Below are positions 34,741 to 42,512 of a stretch of 64,000 nt of DNA, piece after piece. The notes under the pieces are model-generated. The model searched no databases. It saw only the letters and a list, made by a program, of their open reading frames with translations, and was not told the origin of the DNA. The position numbers and the translations under genes were made by a program. The DNA comes from Micromonospora gifhornensis (GTDB lineage: Bacteria; Actinomycetota; Actinomycetes; Mycobacteriales; Micromonosporaceae), in NCBI RefSeq assembly GCF_016863515.1, contig NZ_BOPA01000025.1:25027-89026 (forward strand), written 5' to 3'. Numbering within the stretch: the stretch's first letter is position 1; every line of letters begins with the position of its first letter.

Positions 34741-35342
34741 CCGGCCAACGCCTCACCGACGGCGTTCACCAGTTCGCTGCGCGCGCGGGCGACCCGGGAC
34801 CGGATCGTGCCCACCGGCACCCCCTCCACGGCGGCGGCCTCCGCGTACGACAGACCCAGCAGTTGGGTGAGCACGAAGGCGCCCCGCCGCTCGGTCGACA
34901 GCCGGCGGACCAGGTCGGCCGCGCCGAACTGCCCGGCCGGGTCGGGGTGCGGCACATCGGTGTACGCGTCGGCGGTGAGCCGCTGGGCCAGCCGACGTCG
35001 GCGGACCACCGTGCGCAGGTGGTCGGCGCAGGTCCGCCGGGCGATACCCAGCAACCAGGTACGGGCCGTGGAACGTCCCTCGAAGGCCGGCAGGGCACGA
35101 AACGCCCGCAGGTACGTCTCCTGGGTCAGATCGTCGGCGCTGTCCGGATCGACCAGGGCCGCCGCGAATCGCCACACCTCGGCCTGCGTGGCCCGGACGA
35201 AGTCGGCCTGGGCGGCCGGATCGCCGTCGCGTGCCGCCAACGCGGCGACGGTGGCGATGTCGGCCGTCTCCGGGTACTCCTGGGCGCGGCGGTCGGCCGC
35301 GTCGGAGTCGGCGGCGGCGCTGTCGCGTGGGGCGGGGATCAC
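34737..35342 (-). CDS. ECF-type RNA polymerase sigma factor (SigC-like)
   Basis: The ~201-residue protein has sigma region 2 (EVWRFAAALVDPDSADDLTQ, TYLRAFRALPAF, WLLGIARRTCADHLR) and region 4 (LLGLSYAEAAAVEGVPVGTI then RSRVARARSELV). The acidic, low-complexity N-terminus of ~45 residues is disposable. I place the start at GTG 35342. No strong Shine-Dalgarno is seen. No anti-sigma gene lies beside it. It heads an operon with MauE, DsbA and a membrane protein and is divergent from copC-copD, so it may regulate envelope thiol or copper functions. Confidence 0.85.
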   Translation of the reverse strand: MIPAPRDSAAADSDAADRRAQEYPETADIATVAALAARDGDPAAQADFVRATQAEVWRFAAALVDPDSADDLTQETYLRAFRALPAFEGRSTARTWLLGIARRTCADHLRTVVRRRRLAQRLTADAYTDVPHPDPAGQFGAADLVRRLSTERRGAFVLTQLLGLSYAEAAAVEGVPVGTIRSRVARARSELVNAVGEALAG

Positions 35343-35477
35343 GACAACCCAGGTTACGCGGCAGCGCGTTGAGCAGCAGGGTCCTTCGGCCCTTCCCATG
35401 CAATGCGCCACGCCGGGAACTTTTTCACCTCAGCGTCCGACTACCCGAGCATGACTCCCGGCCCTGAATCGGCGAGC

Positions 35478-37142
35478 ATGGCCAGCATGACTGCCGCCCC
35501 TCGCCGCCGATTCGCCCGGCTGACCGCCGCCGCCGGTCTGCTGGTGACCGTCGTGGCCCTGCTGCTCGCTCCGGCGAGCCCGGCCGCGGCGCACGCCGTG
35601 CTCTCCAGTAGCAGCCCCGCCGCCTCGTCCGTGGTGCCGAACGCGCCGACCGAGGTGGTGCTCACCTTCAGTGAGCCGGTCCGCAAGGTGCCGGACAAGA
35701 TCCGAGTGATCGCGCCGGACGGATCGCGGGTCGACCGGGGTGAGCCCACCTTCGCCGACAGCGTGGTGAGCATCCCCGTCGACAACTCCGCCGGCAACGG
35801 CACCTACCTGGTCACCTACCGGGTCATCTCCGCCGACAGCCACCCGGTCTCCGGGGCGTTCACCTTCTCCGTCGGCGCGCCGTCCGAGCCGCCGGTGGAC
35901 ACCGGCAATGACAGCCGGGCCGACCCGGTGGTCAGCAACGCGGTGAAGGTCAGCAAGTTCGTCGGGTACGCCGGACTGCTCCTGCTGGTCGGCGCGACGC
36001 TTGTGCTCGCCCTGCTCTGGCCGCGTCGACTGCCCCGGACCGCGCCGGCCCGGCTGGCCTGGATCGGTCTCGGGCTTGTCGCGTTGTCCACCGTCGCGAC
36101 GACCCTGCTGCAGGTGCCGTACACCAACGGTGGCGGCCCGTTCGACATCACCGGCGCCGGCCTGGGCCTGGTGCTCGGCAGCACGTTCGGTGCCGCCCAC
36201 CTGGTCCGGTTGGGGCTGCTGGCCGCTGCGGCGGTCCTGCTCCGGCCGCTGTTCGCCGGCTCGGTGGGCCGTACCGACCTGATCATCCTCGGGGTGCTCG
36301 GTGGGGCGGCGCTGCTCACCTGGCCGCTGGCCGGGCACCCGGCGGCCTCGCCCGCCCCGGCGGTGTCGGTGCTCGTCGACGCGGTGCACCTGGGCAGCAT
36401 GGCCGTCTGGCTGGGCGGTCTGGTGATGCTCGTGTTGTTCCTGCTGCCCCGGGCCGACGAACGGGAGTTGGGCGCGATCCTGCCGATCTGGTCACGGTGG
36501 GCCGCCCTGGCGGTGTCGGCGCTGCTGCTCGCCGGCATCGTCCAGGCCCTGATCGAGGTGGCCACCCCGGCGGCCCTGGTGAACACCACGTACGGCCGGC
36601 TGGTGCTGGCCAAGGTCGGGCTGTTCGCACTGGTGATCGCGGTCGCCGCGTACTCACGGCACCTGGTCCGCAAGCGGATCGCGGCCAGCCACCCGGCACC
36701 GATGCGCCGGGCGGTCTGGGTCGAGTTGGCCGTCACCGCGGTCGTGCTGGCGGTGACCTCGGTGCTGGTGCAGACCCCACCGGCCCGTACCGCCGGTGCC
36801 GACGTGGCCGGTGCCGAGAGCGGCTACTTCACCACCACCGTGCAGAGCAGCCTCTACTCGATGCAGATCGAGATGGCCCCCGCCCAGCGGGGCAACAACT
36901 CGGTGCACTTCTACGCCTACACGCTCGACAACCAGCCGCTGCCGATCAAGGAGTGGAAGGCCACCGTCGCACTGCCGTCGGCAGGTATCGAGGCGATCGA
37001 CGTACCGCTGCTGCCGCTTACCGACAACCACGCCACCGGCGAGATCAACCTGCCGTCGGCGGGGGAGTGGGAGCTGCGGGTGACCGCTCGTACCACCGAG
37101 ATCGACCAGGCCACGGTGACCGCCACCGTGGACATCCGATAG
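35478..37142 (+). CDS. CopC-CopD fusion, copper-binding and transport protein
   Basis: The ~554-residue protein has a signal peptide ending at PAAAHAVL. A CopC beta-sandwich follows (HAVLSSSSPAASSVVPNAP, ADSHPVSGAFTFSVG), whose N-terminal His and later His are copper ligands. An eight-helix CopD domain (~residues 150-400) and a C-terminal YtkA/FixH-like domain (~100 residues, from YSMQIEMAP) complete it. This three-part architecture matches YcnJ-type copper importers. Three in-frame ATGs (35451, 35478, 35487) are possible starts. The last gives the most compact signal peptide, and none has a clear RBS. ycnI follows 14 bp downstream. Confidence 0.85.
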   Translation: MASMTAAPRRRFARLTAAAGLLVTVVALLLAPASPAAAHAVLSSSSPAASSVVPNAPTEVVLTFSEPVRKVPDKIRVIAPDGSRVDRGEPTFADSVVSIPVDNSAGNGTYLVTYRVISADSHPVSGAFTFSVGAPSEPPVDTGNDSRADPVVSNAVKVSKFVGYAGLLLLVGATLVLALLWPRRLPRTAPARLAWIGLGLVALSTVATTLLQVPYTNGGGPFDITGAGLGLVLGSTFGAAHLVRLGLLAAAAVLLRPLFAGSVGRTDLIILGVLGGAALLTWPLAGHPAASPAPAVSVLVDAVHLGSMAVWLGGLVMLVLFLLPRADERELGAILPIWSRWAALAVSALLLAGIVQALIEVATPAALVNTTYGRLVLAKVGLFALVIAVAAYSRHLVRKRIAASHPAPMRRAVWVELAVTAVVLAVTSVLVQTPPARTAGADVAGAESGYFTTTVQSSLYSMQIEMAPAQRGNNSVHFYAYTLDNQPLPIKEWKATVALPSAGIEAIDVPLLPLTDNHATGEINLPSAGEWELRVTARTTEIDQATVTATVDIR

Positions 37143-37156
37143 AGAGGGTTCCATCG

Positions 37157-37927
37157 ATGATCCGTCACCGGCGTACCGTGGGTGCCGTTCTGGCCCTGAC
37201 GCTCGGCACCGTCGCCACGGCCGTGTTCGGTTTCGCGGCGCCCGCGTCGGCGCACGTGTCGATCAGCCCGAGCGAGGCGAAGCAGGGCGGCTACGGCCGC
37301 TTCGCGTTCCGGGTGCCGAACGAGAGTGACGAGGCCTCGACCACCAAGCTGGAGATCTTCCTGCCGGAGAACGCCCCGGTCGGCTCGGTGTCGACCATGC
37401 CGGTGCCTGGCTGGACCGTCGCGGTGGAGAAGCGCCGGGTCGACCCGCCGGTACAGGTGCACGGAGCCGAGATCTCCGAGGTGATCTCCAAGATCACCTG
37501 GACGGCCGGTGCCGACGCGGCGATCGCCCCGGGCACCTTCCAGGAGTTCCCGGTCTCCATGGGCCCGCTGCCCGACGTGGACCAGATGGTCTTCAAGGCG
37601 CTGCAGACCTACTCCGACGGCGGTGTGGTGCGCTGGATCGACGAGCCGCAGCCGGGTGGCGAGGAGCCGGCCACCCCGGCGCCGGTGCTCACCCTCACCG
37701 CCGCGACCCCCACGGCGGAGCCGACCGGTGCGCCCACCGCATCGCCCGGCGCGCCCGCCGAGGCAGCCGAGGACGACGACGCGGACGGCAACGGGCTCGC
37801 GGTCGGGCTCGGCGTCGCCGGGCTGGTGGCCGGACTCGCCGGGCTGGTGCTGGGCGGCCTGGCATTCGCGCGTACCCGCCGGGTCGGTGGTCCCGGCCAG
37901 GGCGGCGAGGCGACGGCGGCCTCCTGA
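37157..37927 (+). CDS. YcnI-like copper-binding protein (DUF1775)
   Basis: The 256-residue protein has a signal peptide cleaved near PASAHVSISPSEA, a DUF1775 domain (~130 residues, with FRVPNESDEASTTKLEIFLP and WTAG), a Pro/Thr/Glu linker and a C-terminal membrane helix. In YcnI, the mature N-terminal His and a Trp bind Cu(II). The mature His of AHVS fits that. It follows copC-copD by 14 bp with GAGAGGG as RBS. Likely role: copper chaperone to the CopC-CopD importer. Confidence 0.88.
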   Translation: MIRHRRTVGAVLALTLGTVATAVFGFAAPASAHVSISPSEAKQGGYGRFAFRVPNESDEASTTKLEIFLPENAPVGSVSTMPVPGWTVAVEKRRVDPPVQVHGAEISEVISKITWTAGADAAIAPGTFQEFPVSMGPLPDVDQMVFKALQTYSDGGVVRWIDEPQPGGEEPATPAPVLTLTAATPTAEPTGAPTASPGAPAEAAEDDDADGNGLAVGLGVAGLVAGLAGLVLGGLAFARTRRVGGPGQGGEATAAS

Positions 37928-37947
37928 CCCCCGACACCGCTCACCAT

Positions 37948-37977
37948 GAGACCCGCCGGATGCTCCCGGCGGGTCTC
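37948..37977 (+). terminator. Terminator hairpin after ycnI
   Basis: GAGACCCGCCGG (37948-37959) pairs perfectly with CCGGCGGGTCTC (37966-37977) around a 6-nt loop, 21 bp after the stop of the ycnI-like gene. No T-run follows, as is common in high-GC actinobacteria. Confidence 0.75.
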
Positions 37978-37980
37978 GTC

Positions 37981-38170
37981 GTTCCCGACGGTCCTCCTCC
38001 CGTGTTCCCGACGGTCCGCCTTTCGCCTGTCCGGTGATCCGCCTTTCGCGTGTCCGGCGGTCCACCTCCCGCGTGTCCGGCGGTCCGCCTTTCGCGTGTC
38101 CTGCTGTGCCGACAGTCCGTCGCGGCTGTGCCGACGCTCCGTCGCCGGCTGTGCCGAGGCTCCGTCGGCC
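37981..38170. repeat. Degenerate 22-23-bp tandem repeats
   Basis: About four copies of a unit like GTGTCCGGCGGTCCGCCTTTC fill roughly 38001-38100. About three copies of GCTGTGCCGACGCTCCGTCG fill roughly 38103-38170. No gene is recognised in this 359-bp gap between ycnI and the next gene. The RBS GAGAGGGA for the latter lies at its right end. Confidence 0.65.
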
Positions 38171-38286
38171 GCGTTGTCCGCCGAGAACACACGGTCTTCT
38201 CCGCGTGCCTGCCGGATATCCACTGCTCAGCCGTTCGTCGTGGGTAAGGTCGGCCGGGTAGTTGGCTACGGAGAGGGATTTGGCGG

Positions 38287-39186
38287 ATGCGTTTCGTGTG
38301 GACGCTGGCCGGAATGTTGTCGCTGGCCGTCGGCATCACCGCGCTGGTCGGCGCCGCCGCGCTCGGCCTGCTGACCGGTCACGCAGACCCGGGCGGTGCC
38401 TACGCGGCTCGTTTCGAGACCGTGCAGACCACCGGGCACGCGGTGGTGGTGACCGACCTCGACGAGCTGGTACGCCAGGAGGTGCCGTTCGCCGGTGTCG
38501 GCGAAGCCCGGATGCAACTTGACGCCCGTACCCATGACGGCCCGGCCTTCGTCGGCCTGGCTCCCGCCGACGAGGTACGACACTGGCTGGCCGGCGCGCC
38601 GTACGCCGTCGTCGAGCGGATGGCGCTGGCCCGGGGCCCGCTGCCGGTCCGACTGACACCGGTCACCCCGTCCGAAGGCGAGCCGCCGACCGTACCGGCC
38701 GGACCCGGCGCGCAGACCTTCTGGACCCGCGCCGGCAACGGAACCCTGGAATGGACCCCCGACGAGCTGGCCGGGCAACGGCTCAGCCTGGTGCTGATGC
38801 GCACCGATGGTCGCGCCGACCTGACCCTGGAACTGCGAGCCGAGTTGCGACCCGGCTGGCTGGCCCCGGCCACCTGGGGCTCGCTGACCGCCGGCATGCT
38901 GCTGGTGATCGTCGCCGCGCTGCTCCTGCTGCGCCCGGTACGCCCCCGCGAAGTGATCATCGTGGTCGAGCCGGACCAGGTGCCGATGCTCGCCGGTCGT
39001 CTCGGGATCAGCTCGCTCAGTGGCCTCGGCACCCCGTCCCCGAACCGTTTCGCCGAGCGGCAACTCGTCGCGGTGGGCAGCACCCTGCCCGCCACCCGAG
39101 CAATAGCCCCCGTACCCCGCCCCCAGACCCTCGCCGACCTCCCCGCCCCCCACCACCCCCTACGCCCCCCAGCCCCACCCCACTAA
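38287..39186 (+). CDS. Membrane protein of unknown function
   Basis: The 299-residue protein has an N-terminal helix (LAGMLSLAVGITALVGAAAL), an extracytoplasmic domain of ~170 residues and a second helix (GSLTAGMLLVIVAALLLLRP). A cytoplasmic Pro-rich tail ends in a run of prolines and histidines. No family is recognised. The ATG at 38287 is preceded by GAGAGGGA. Its proline-rich 3' end runs straight into the repeat region, so the C-terminus may vary among strains. Confidence 0.7.
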   Translation: MRFVWTLAGMLSLAVGITALVGAAALGLLTGHADPGGAYAARFETVQTTGHAVVVTDLDELVRQEVPFAGVGEARMQLDARTHDGPAFVGLAPADEVRHWLAGAPYAVVERMALARGPLPVRLTPVTPSEGEPPTVPAGPGAQTFWTRAGNGTLEWTPDELAGQRLSLVLMRTDGRADLTLELRAELRPGWLAPATWGSLTAGMLLVIVAALLLLRPVRPREVIIVVEPDQVPMLAGRLGISSLSGLGTPSPNRFAERQLVAVGSTLPATRAIAPVPRPQTLADLPAPHHPLRPPAPPH

Positions 39187-39277
39187 CCCCTCCCCAGCCC
39201 CCCCGGGCCTGCCCCGCCCCCTCGACGCGCGCCACAGCGTTCCCGCGCCCGCCCGCGCGCCAGCCCTCTCGCCCCGC

Positions 39278-39602
39278 GATCTTGCATTTTCCGTCGGGGC
39301 GAAAGAGACATAAGCCGCGCATCGGCGACCCAAAGTGCAAGATCGACGGGGCTGGCCGGGCGAGGCCGTGGCAGGCACCACCCTCGCCTCTGCCCGCCCT
39401 CTCGCCCGCCCTCGCCTTCGCGATCATGCACTTTTCGTCGGGGCAAAGAGGGCGTAAGGCGCTTATCGGCGACCAGAACTGCAAGATCGCGGGGGCTCGC
39501 TGAGCGGGGGCGGGGTGGACCGCTGTTGGACCCGCGATCTTGCACTTTGTGCCCCGACAAAGGGGGCATAAGTCGTGTAAGAGCGACTGAAAGTGCAAGA
39601 TC
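39278..39602. repeat. Three 67-bp GATCTTGC...GCAAGATC palindromic units
   Basis: Three units of exactly 67 bp lie at 39278-39344, 39422-39488 and 39536-39602, all in one orientation. Each has ends like GATCTTGCACTTT and AAAGTGCAAGATC and a core with CGGGGCAAAGAGGGCATAAG variants. The second has one changed base in the left end (GATCATGC). The 91 bp before the first unit are C-rich and show no gene. Together with the following repeats they fill the ~720-bp gap between convergent genes. Confidence 0.8.
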
Positions 39603-39610
39603 GACGGGGC

Positions 39611-39668
39611 GAGGCGGGCGGGGTGCGACGAAGCGGGGCGAGGCGGGCGGGGTGCGACGAAGCGGGGC
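39611..39668. repeat. Perfect 29-bp tandem duplication
   Basis: A 29-bp unit beginning GAGGCGGGCGGGGTGCGACG is present twice without spacer at 39611-39639 and 39640-39668, directly after the third 67-bp palindrome. It looks like a recent slippage duplication. The next ~95 bp are GC-rich with no feature I can name. Confidence 0.85.
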
Positions 39669-39763
39669 GCTCCGCCTGGGGCGTCGGGGTCGACGGTGCG
39701 ACGGGCAGGGCTGGCCGGGCGGACTGGTCGAGCGGGGGTGCGATCGGGCGGGAGCGGGGTGGG

Positions 39764-39882
39764 TGAGGCGGGGTGCGCTGTGGGGTGGGGTGCGCCGTGG
39801 GGTGGGGTGCGCCGTGGGGTGGGGTGCGCGGTGGGGTGGGGTGCGCTGTGAGGCGGGGTGCGCCGTGGGGTGGGGTGCGCGG
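39764..39882. repeat. Seven 17-bp G-rich tandem repeats
   Basis: Seven adjacent 17-bp units of the form TGGGGTGGGGTGCGCNG fill 39764-39882. The first and sixth have TGAGGCGGGG. More G-runs continue to ~39960, inside the 3' end of the mannosyltransferase gene. On the plus strand the runs of four Gs could form G-quadruplexes. They sit just downstream of a minus-strand gene. Confidence 0.85.
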
Positions 39883-39907
39883 TGGGTGGGGTGGTGGTGG
39901 GGGTGGG

Positions 39908-41209
39908 TTATCGGGGGATGGGGGTTTTGGGGTGGGTGGTGGGGTGGGGGGATTTGGTGGGCTTGGTGCCGGTTCCGGTGCGGGTGCGGATGGGGAGGAC
40001 GGCGAGGAGGAGCAGGCACAGCAGCACGTACGCGTTGCGTCCGACGAATTCCCAGGGGGTGTCGGTCGGCGTCGGGGCGATTCCCCAGTCGTAGAAGGAG
40101 ACCACTCCGTACACGATGATGGCGCTGGTGCCGACGGCGATGGCGCCCAGCCGACGGCGGCGGCGTGCCCCCTCGGCGGTGCGCGGGTCGGTGCTCAGGG
40201 TCGCGTCGATCAGGATCACCACTGCCGGGATGAACCAGTAGATGTGGTGGGTCCAGGTGATCGGGCTGATCAACGCCGCCACCAGGCCGGTCAGGGTCAG
40301 CCCGGTGAGCGTGTCGCCGGCCTGCGAGGCGCGGACCGCGCGCCACAGTCCGTACCCGACGATCGCCGCGACCAGCGGCAGCCAGATCAGGCGGCTCGGC
40401 TCTTCCGGTGCGGAAAGCCGGCTCAGCAGCCCGAACAGCGACTGGTTGCCGGTGTAGTCGGTGCGGCCGACACGGTCGGTGGCCCACAACTCGTGCGTCC
40501 AGAACCGCCACGAGTCCCCGGGCGCGACTGCGGCAGCGAGCAGGGTCGCTCCGGCGGCGGTCGCGGTGGCCACCGCCGCGGCCCGCCACCGCCGGGTCGC
40601 CAGCAGGTAGACCACGAAGATGCCCGGGAACAGCTTGAGCGCCGCCGCCAACCCGATGCCCACGCCGGCCCACCGGCTGTCCCGGGGTACGGCGAACAGC
40701 AGGTCGGCCAGGATCAGCACCACCAACAGCATGTTGATCTGGCCGAAGGTGATGGTTTCCCGGGTGCTCTCCACCCCCAGGACGAACAGTGCCCCCACCG
40801 CCAGGGTGAACAGGTACGGCAGCCGGTGTCGACTGAGCACCGGATCGAGCAGCCATTTCGTGGTGACCAGTACGCCCAACAGGGTCAACCCGGTGAAGAT
40901 CGCCACCGTGACCCCGAGCTTGAGGTGACCGAAGGGCAGCAGTAGGAGCGCGGCGAACGGGGGATAGGTGAAGTACAACTCGCCCTGCACCCGATCGGGC
41001 TGCACGTAGTCGTAGAGGGGGTTGCCGGCGGCCCACCAGTCCATCGCCGACATGTAGATCTTCAGATCGAAGAAGTTGTGCACCCTGCCGGGCAGGTAGA
41101 GGGCCGGTAGCGCGGCCGCGACAACCAACACGCTGAGAATCCGTCGGTCCCGGCGGGCACCAGGGTCCGCTACATCGACGGTACGGGGTGTGGCGGGATC
41201 GGCGGGCAC
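39908..41209 (-). CDS. GT87 (DUF2029) polyprenol-phosphate-mannose-type glycosyltransferase
   Basis: The 433-residue integral membrane protein has about ten helices and the GT-C signature of the PimE/GT87 family. DLKIYMSAMDWWAAGNPLYD carries the catalytic Asp in the first outer loop, then FTYPPFAALLLLPFG, FGQINMLLVVLILAD and ITWTHHIYWFIPA. It should transfer mannose from polyprenyl-phosphate mannose on the outer face of the membrane to a lipoglycan. The start is GTG 41209, divergent from orn. The last ~20 residues (KPTKSPHPTTHPKTPIPR) are encoded by the G-rich repeat and probably arose from it. Confidence 0.88.
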   Translation of the reverse strand: MPADPATPRTVDVADPGARRDRRILSVLVVAAALPALYLPGRVHNFFDLKIYMSAMDWWAAGNPLYDYVQPDRVQGELYFTYPPFAALLLLPFGHLKLGVTVAIFTGLTLLGVLVTTKWLLDPVLSRHRLPYLFTLAVGALFVLGVESTRETITFGQINMLLVVLILADLLFAVPRDSRWAGVGIGLAAALKLFPGIFVVYLLATRRWRAAAVATATAAGATLLAAAVAPGDSWRFWTHELWATDRVGRTDYTGNQSLFGLLSRLSAPEEPSRLIWLPLVAAIVGYGLWRAVRASQAGDTLTGLTLTGLVAALISPITWTHHIYWFIPAVVILIDATLSTDPRTAEGARRRRRLGAIAVGTSAIIVYGVVSFYDWGIAPTPTDTPWEFVGRNAYVLLCLLLLAVLPIRTRTGTGTKPTKSPHPTTHPKTPIPR

Positions 41210-41281
41210 GGGAAAACCCTAGCGGTCGCTCGGCCCGGCGGCGTGCAGCCACGAGGCTTGGGCTGCGCGTAGGCTGTCCCG

Positions 41282-41872
41282 GTGGCTGATCTTCTTGTCT
41301 GGATCGACTGTGAGATGACCGGGCTGGACCTCGGCAGCGACAAGCTGATCGAGGTTGCCGCGTTGGTCACCGATCCTGATCTCAACGTGCTTGGTGACGG
41401 TGTGGATGTGGTGATCCACGCGGACGACGCGGCGCTGGACGCCATGCCGGAGATCGTCCGGACGATGCACGGCAAGTCCGGGCTCACCGAGGAGGTACGC
41501 CGCTCCACGGTCACCCTGGCCGAGGCCGAGGACATGGTCCTCGACTACGTCAGCCGGCACGTGAAGGATCCCCGTACCGCCCCGCTGTGCGGCAACTCCA
41601 TCGCCACCGACCGGGGGTTCATCGCCCGGGACATGCCCCGCCTCGACGCCCACCTGCACTACCGCATGATCGACGTGTCCTCGATCAAGGAGCTGTGCCG
41701 GCGCTGGTATCCGCGGGTGTACTTCGGCCAGCCGCAGAAGGGCCTGGCACACCGTGCCCTGGCCGACATCCGGGAGAGCATCCGGGAGCTGGAGTACTAC
41801 CGGCGCACCATCTTCGTGCCGCTGCCCGGGCCGGACGTGGACACCGCCAAGGGCATCGCAGCCGGGCTCTGA
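41282..41872 (+). CDS. orn: Oligoribonuclease
   Basis: The 196-residue DEDDh exonuclease degrades 2-5-nt RNA fragments and pGpG. It has LVWIDCEMTGLDLGSDKLIE (Exo I with Asp and Glu), PLCGNSIATDRGFIARDMP (Exo II) and LAHRALADIRESI (Exo III with His and Asp). The length and C-terminus (YYRRTIFVP) are typical. The start is GTG 41282, divergent from the GT87 gene across 72 bp. tRNA-His follows 89 bp downstream. Confidence 0.96.
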   Translation: MADLLVWIDCEMTGLDLGSDKLIEVAALVTDPDLNVLGDGVDVVIHADDAALDAMPEIVRTMHGKSGLTEEVRRSTVTLAEAEDMVLDYVSRHVKDPRTAPLCGNSIATDRGFIARDMPRLDAHLHYRMIDVSSIKELCRRWYPRVYFGQPQKGLAHRALADIRESIRELEYYRRTIFVPLPGPDVDTAKGIAAGL

Positions 41873-41960
41873 ACCACCCCGTAACCCGCTGGACGCGCTC
41901 GACAGTGGTGGGGGTATGATTTCTTCGCACCGCTCGGGTGAAGACCGGGCGTGGCGGCAT

Positions 41961-42034
41961 GGTGGCTGTAGCTCAGTTGGCAGAGCACCGGGTTGTGGTC
42001 CCGGTTGTCGTGGGTTCAATTCCCATCAGTCACC
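41961..42034 (+). tRNA. tRNA-His(GTG)
   Basis: The gene includes the extra 5' G(-1), paired with C73. The acceptor is GTGGCTG/CAGTCAC with one G-U. The anticodon stem is CCGGG/CCCGG with loop TTGTGGT, giving anticodon GTG. The T arm is GTGGG-TTCAATT-CCCAT. A full CCA is not encoded. A strong terminator follows. Confidence 0.95.
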
Positions 42035-42055
42035 CAGTCAGTGGATCAGATCCAC

Positions 42056-42094
42056 AAGCTCAGGCCCCCTCTCGCAGGGGGCCTGAGCTTTTTT
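42056..42094 (+). terminator. Rho-independent terminator after tRNA-His
   Basis: A perfect 15-bp stem AAGCTCAGGCCCCCT/AGGGGGCCTGAGCTT with loop CTCGC is followed by a TTTTTT run. It is the clearest intrinsic terminator in the window. Confidence 0.95.
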
Positions 42095-42203
42095 GTGCCC
42101 ACCGCGGCGGAGACGCAGTGTCCAGCGCGGGCCGAGTTCCCAGCGCGGGCCGACTGCTCAGGCGTTGGCCGATTGCTCAGCGCGAATGGTGCCGCCGTGC
42201 CAA

Positions 42204-42268
42204 GGTCAGACCATCTCGGCGGCGTGGTCTGCCCGGTTCTCCACCAGTCCCGCGCCAATGGTCTGACC
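42204..42268. repeat. Inverted repeat GGTCAGACCAT / ATGGTCTGACC in intergenic DNA
   Basis: A perfect 11-bp inverted repeat lies at 42204-42214 and 42258-42268 with a 43-nt loop, and GTGGTCTGCCC lies inside it. It occupies the 418-bp gene-free stretch between the tRNA-His terminator and the dipeptidase operon. Further left (about 42122-42182) the unit CAGCGCGGGCCGA is repeated. I see no gene in this stretch. Confidence 0.6.
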
Positions 42269-42459
42269 ACCTACCAATAATCAGTGATCCGGTCGGTCGG
42301 GATCCGCTGTTCGGTCGGCGGGTCTCAGGCGTTCGGCGCCCGCCACATCAGCCGCCCGAGTATCCGTCCTGACCTGCGGGAACTTTGCTGGTTCCGGATA
42401 ACGAACGGGTCACGGAGTCTTACCTGACATGAACTTTCCTCGGTAGGTTGCAGCAAGGC

Positions 42460-42476
42460 ATGAGGTCGGACCTCAT
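42460..42476. promoter_or_regulatory. Candidate GntR operator before the peptide-catabolism operon
   Basis: ATGAGGTC-G-GACCTCAT is a perfect 8-1-8 palindrome 36 bp before the first dipeptidase start. A possible -35 TTGCAG at 42448 would put the -10 region within it, so binding should block transcription. Half-sites GATGAGGT also precede the gntR gene (about 52527). The operon's own GntR/UTRA regulator is the natural candidate to bind here. Confidence 0.6.
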
Positions 42477-42512
42477 TCCTCGTGCCTCTTAGCTGACGAG
42501 GTGAGTTGACGA

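Noticed and set aside
35415..35437. ECF promoter GGGAAC...CGTC before copC-copD
   Set aside because: The spacing between the two elements is only 13 bp, too short for the usual ECF -35/-10 spacing.
39764..39960. CRISPR array
   Set aside because: Repeats are adjacent without unique spacers, and there are no cas genes. It is a simple tandem.
39183..41252. 689-codon minus-strand frame through the G-rich repeats
   Set aside because: It merges frames opposite the repeats and out of frame with the GT87 protein. The translation is Pro/His/Thr-rich with no domain.
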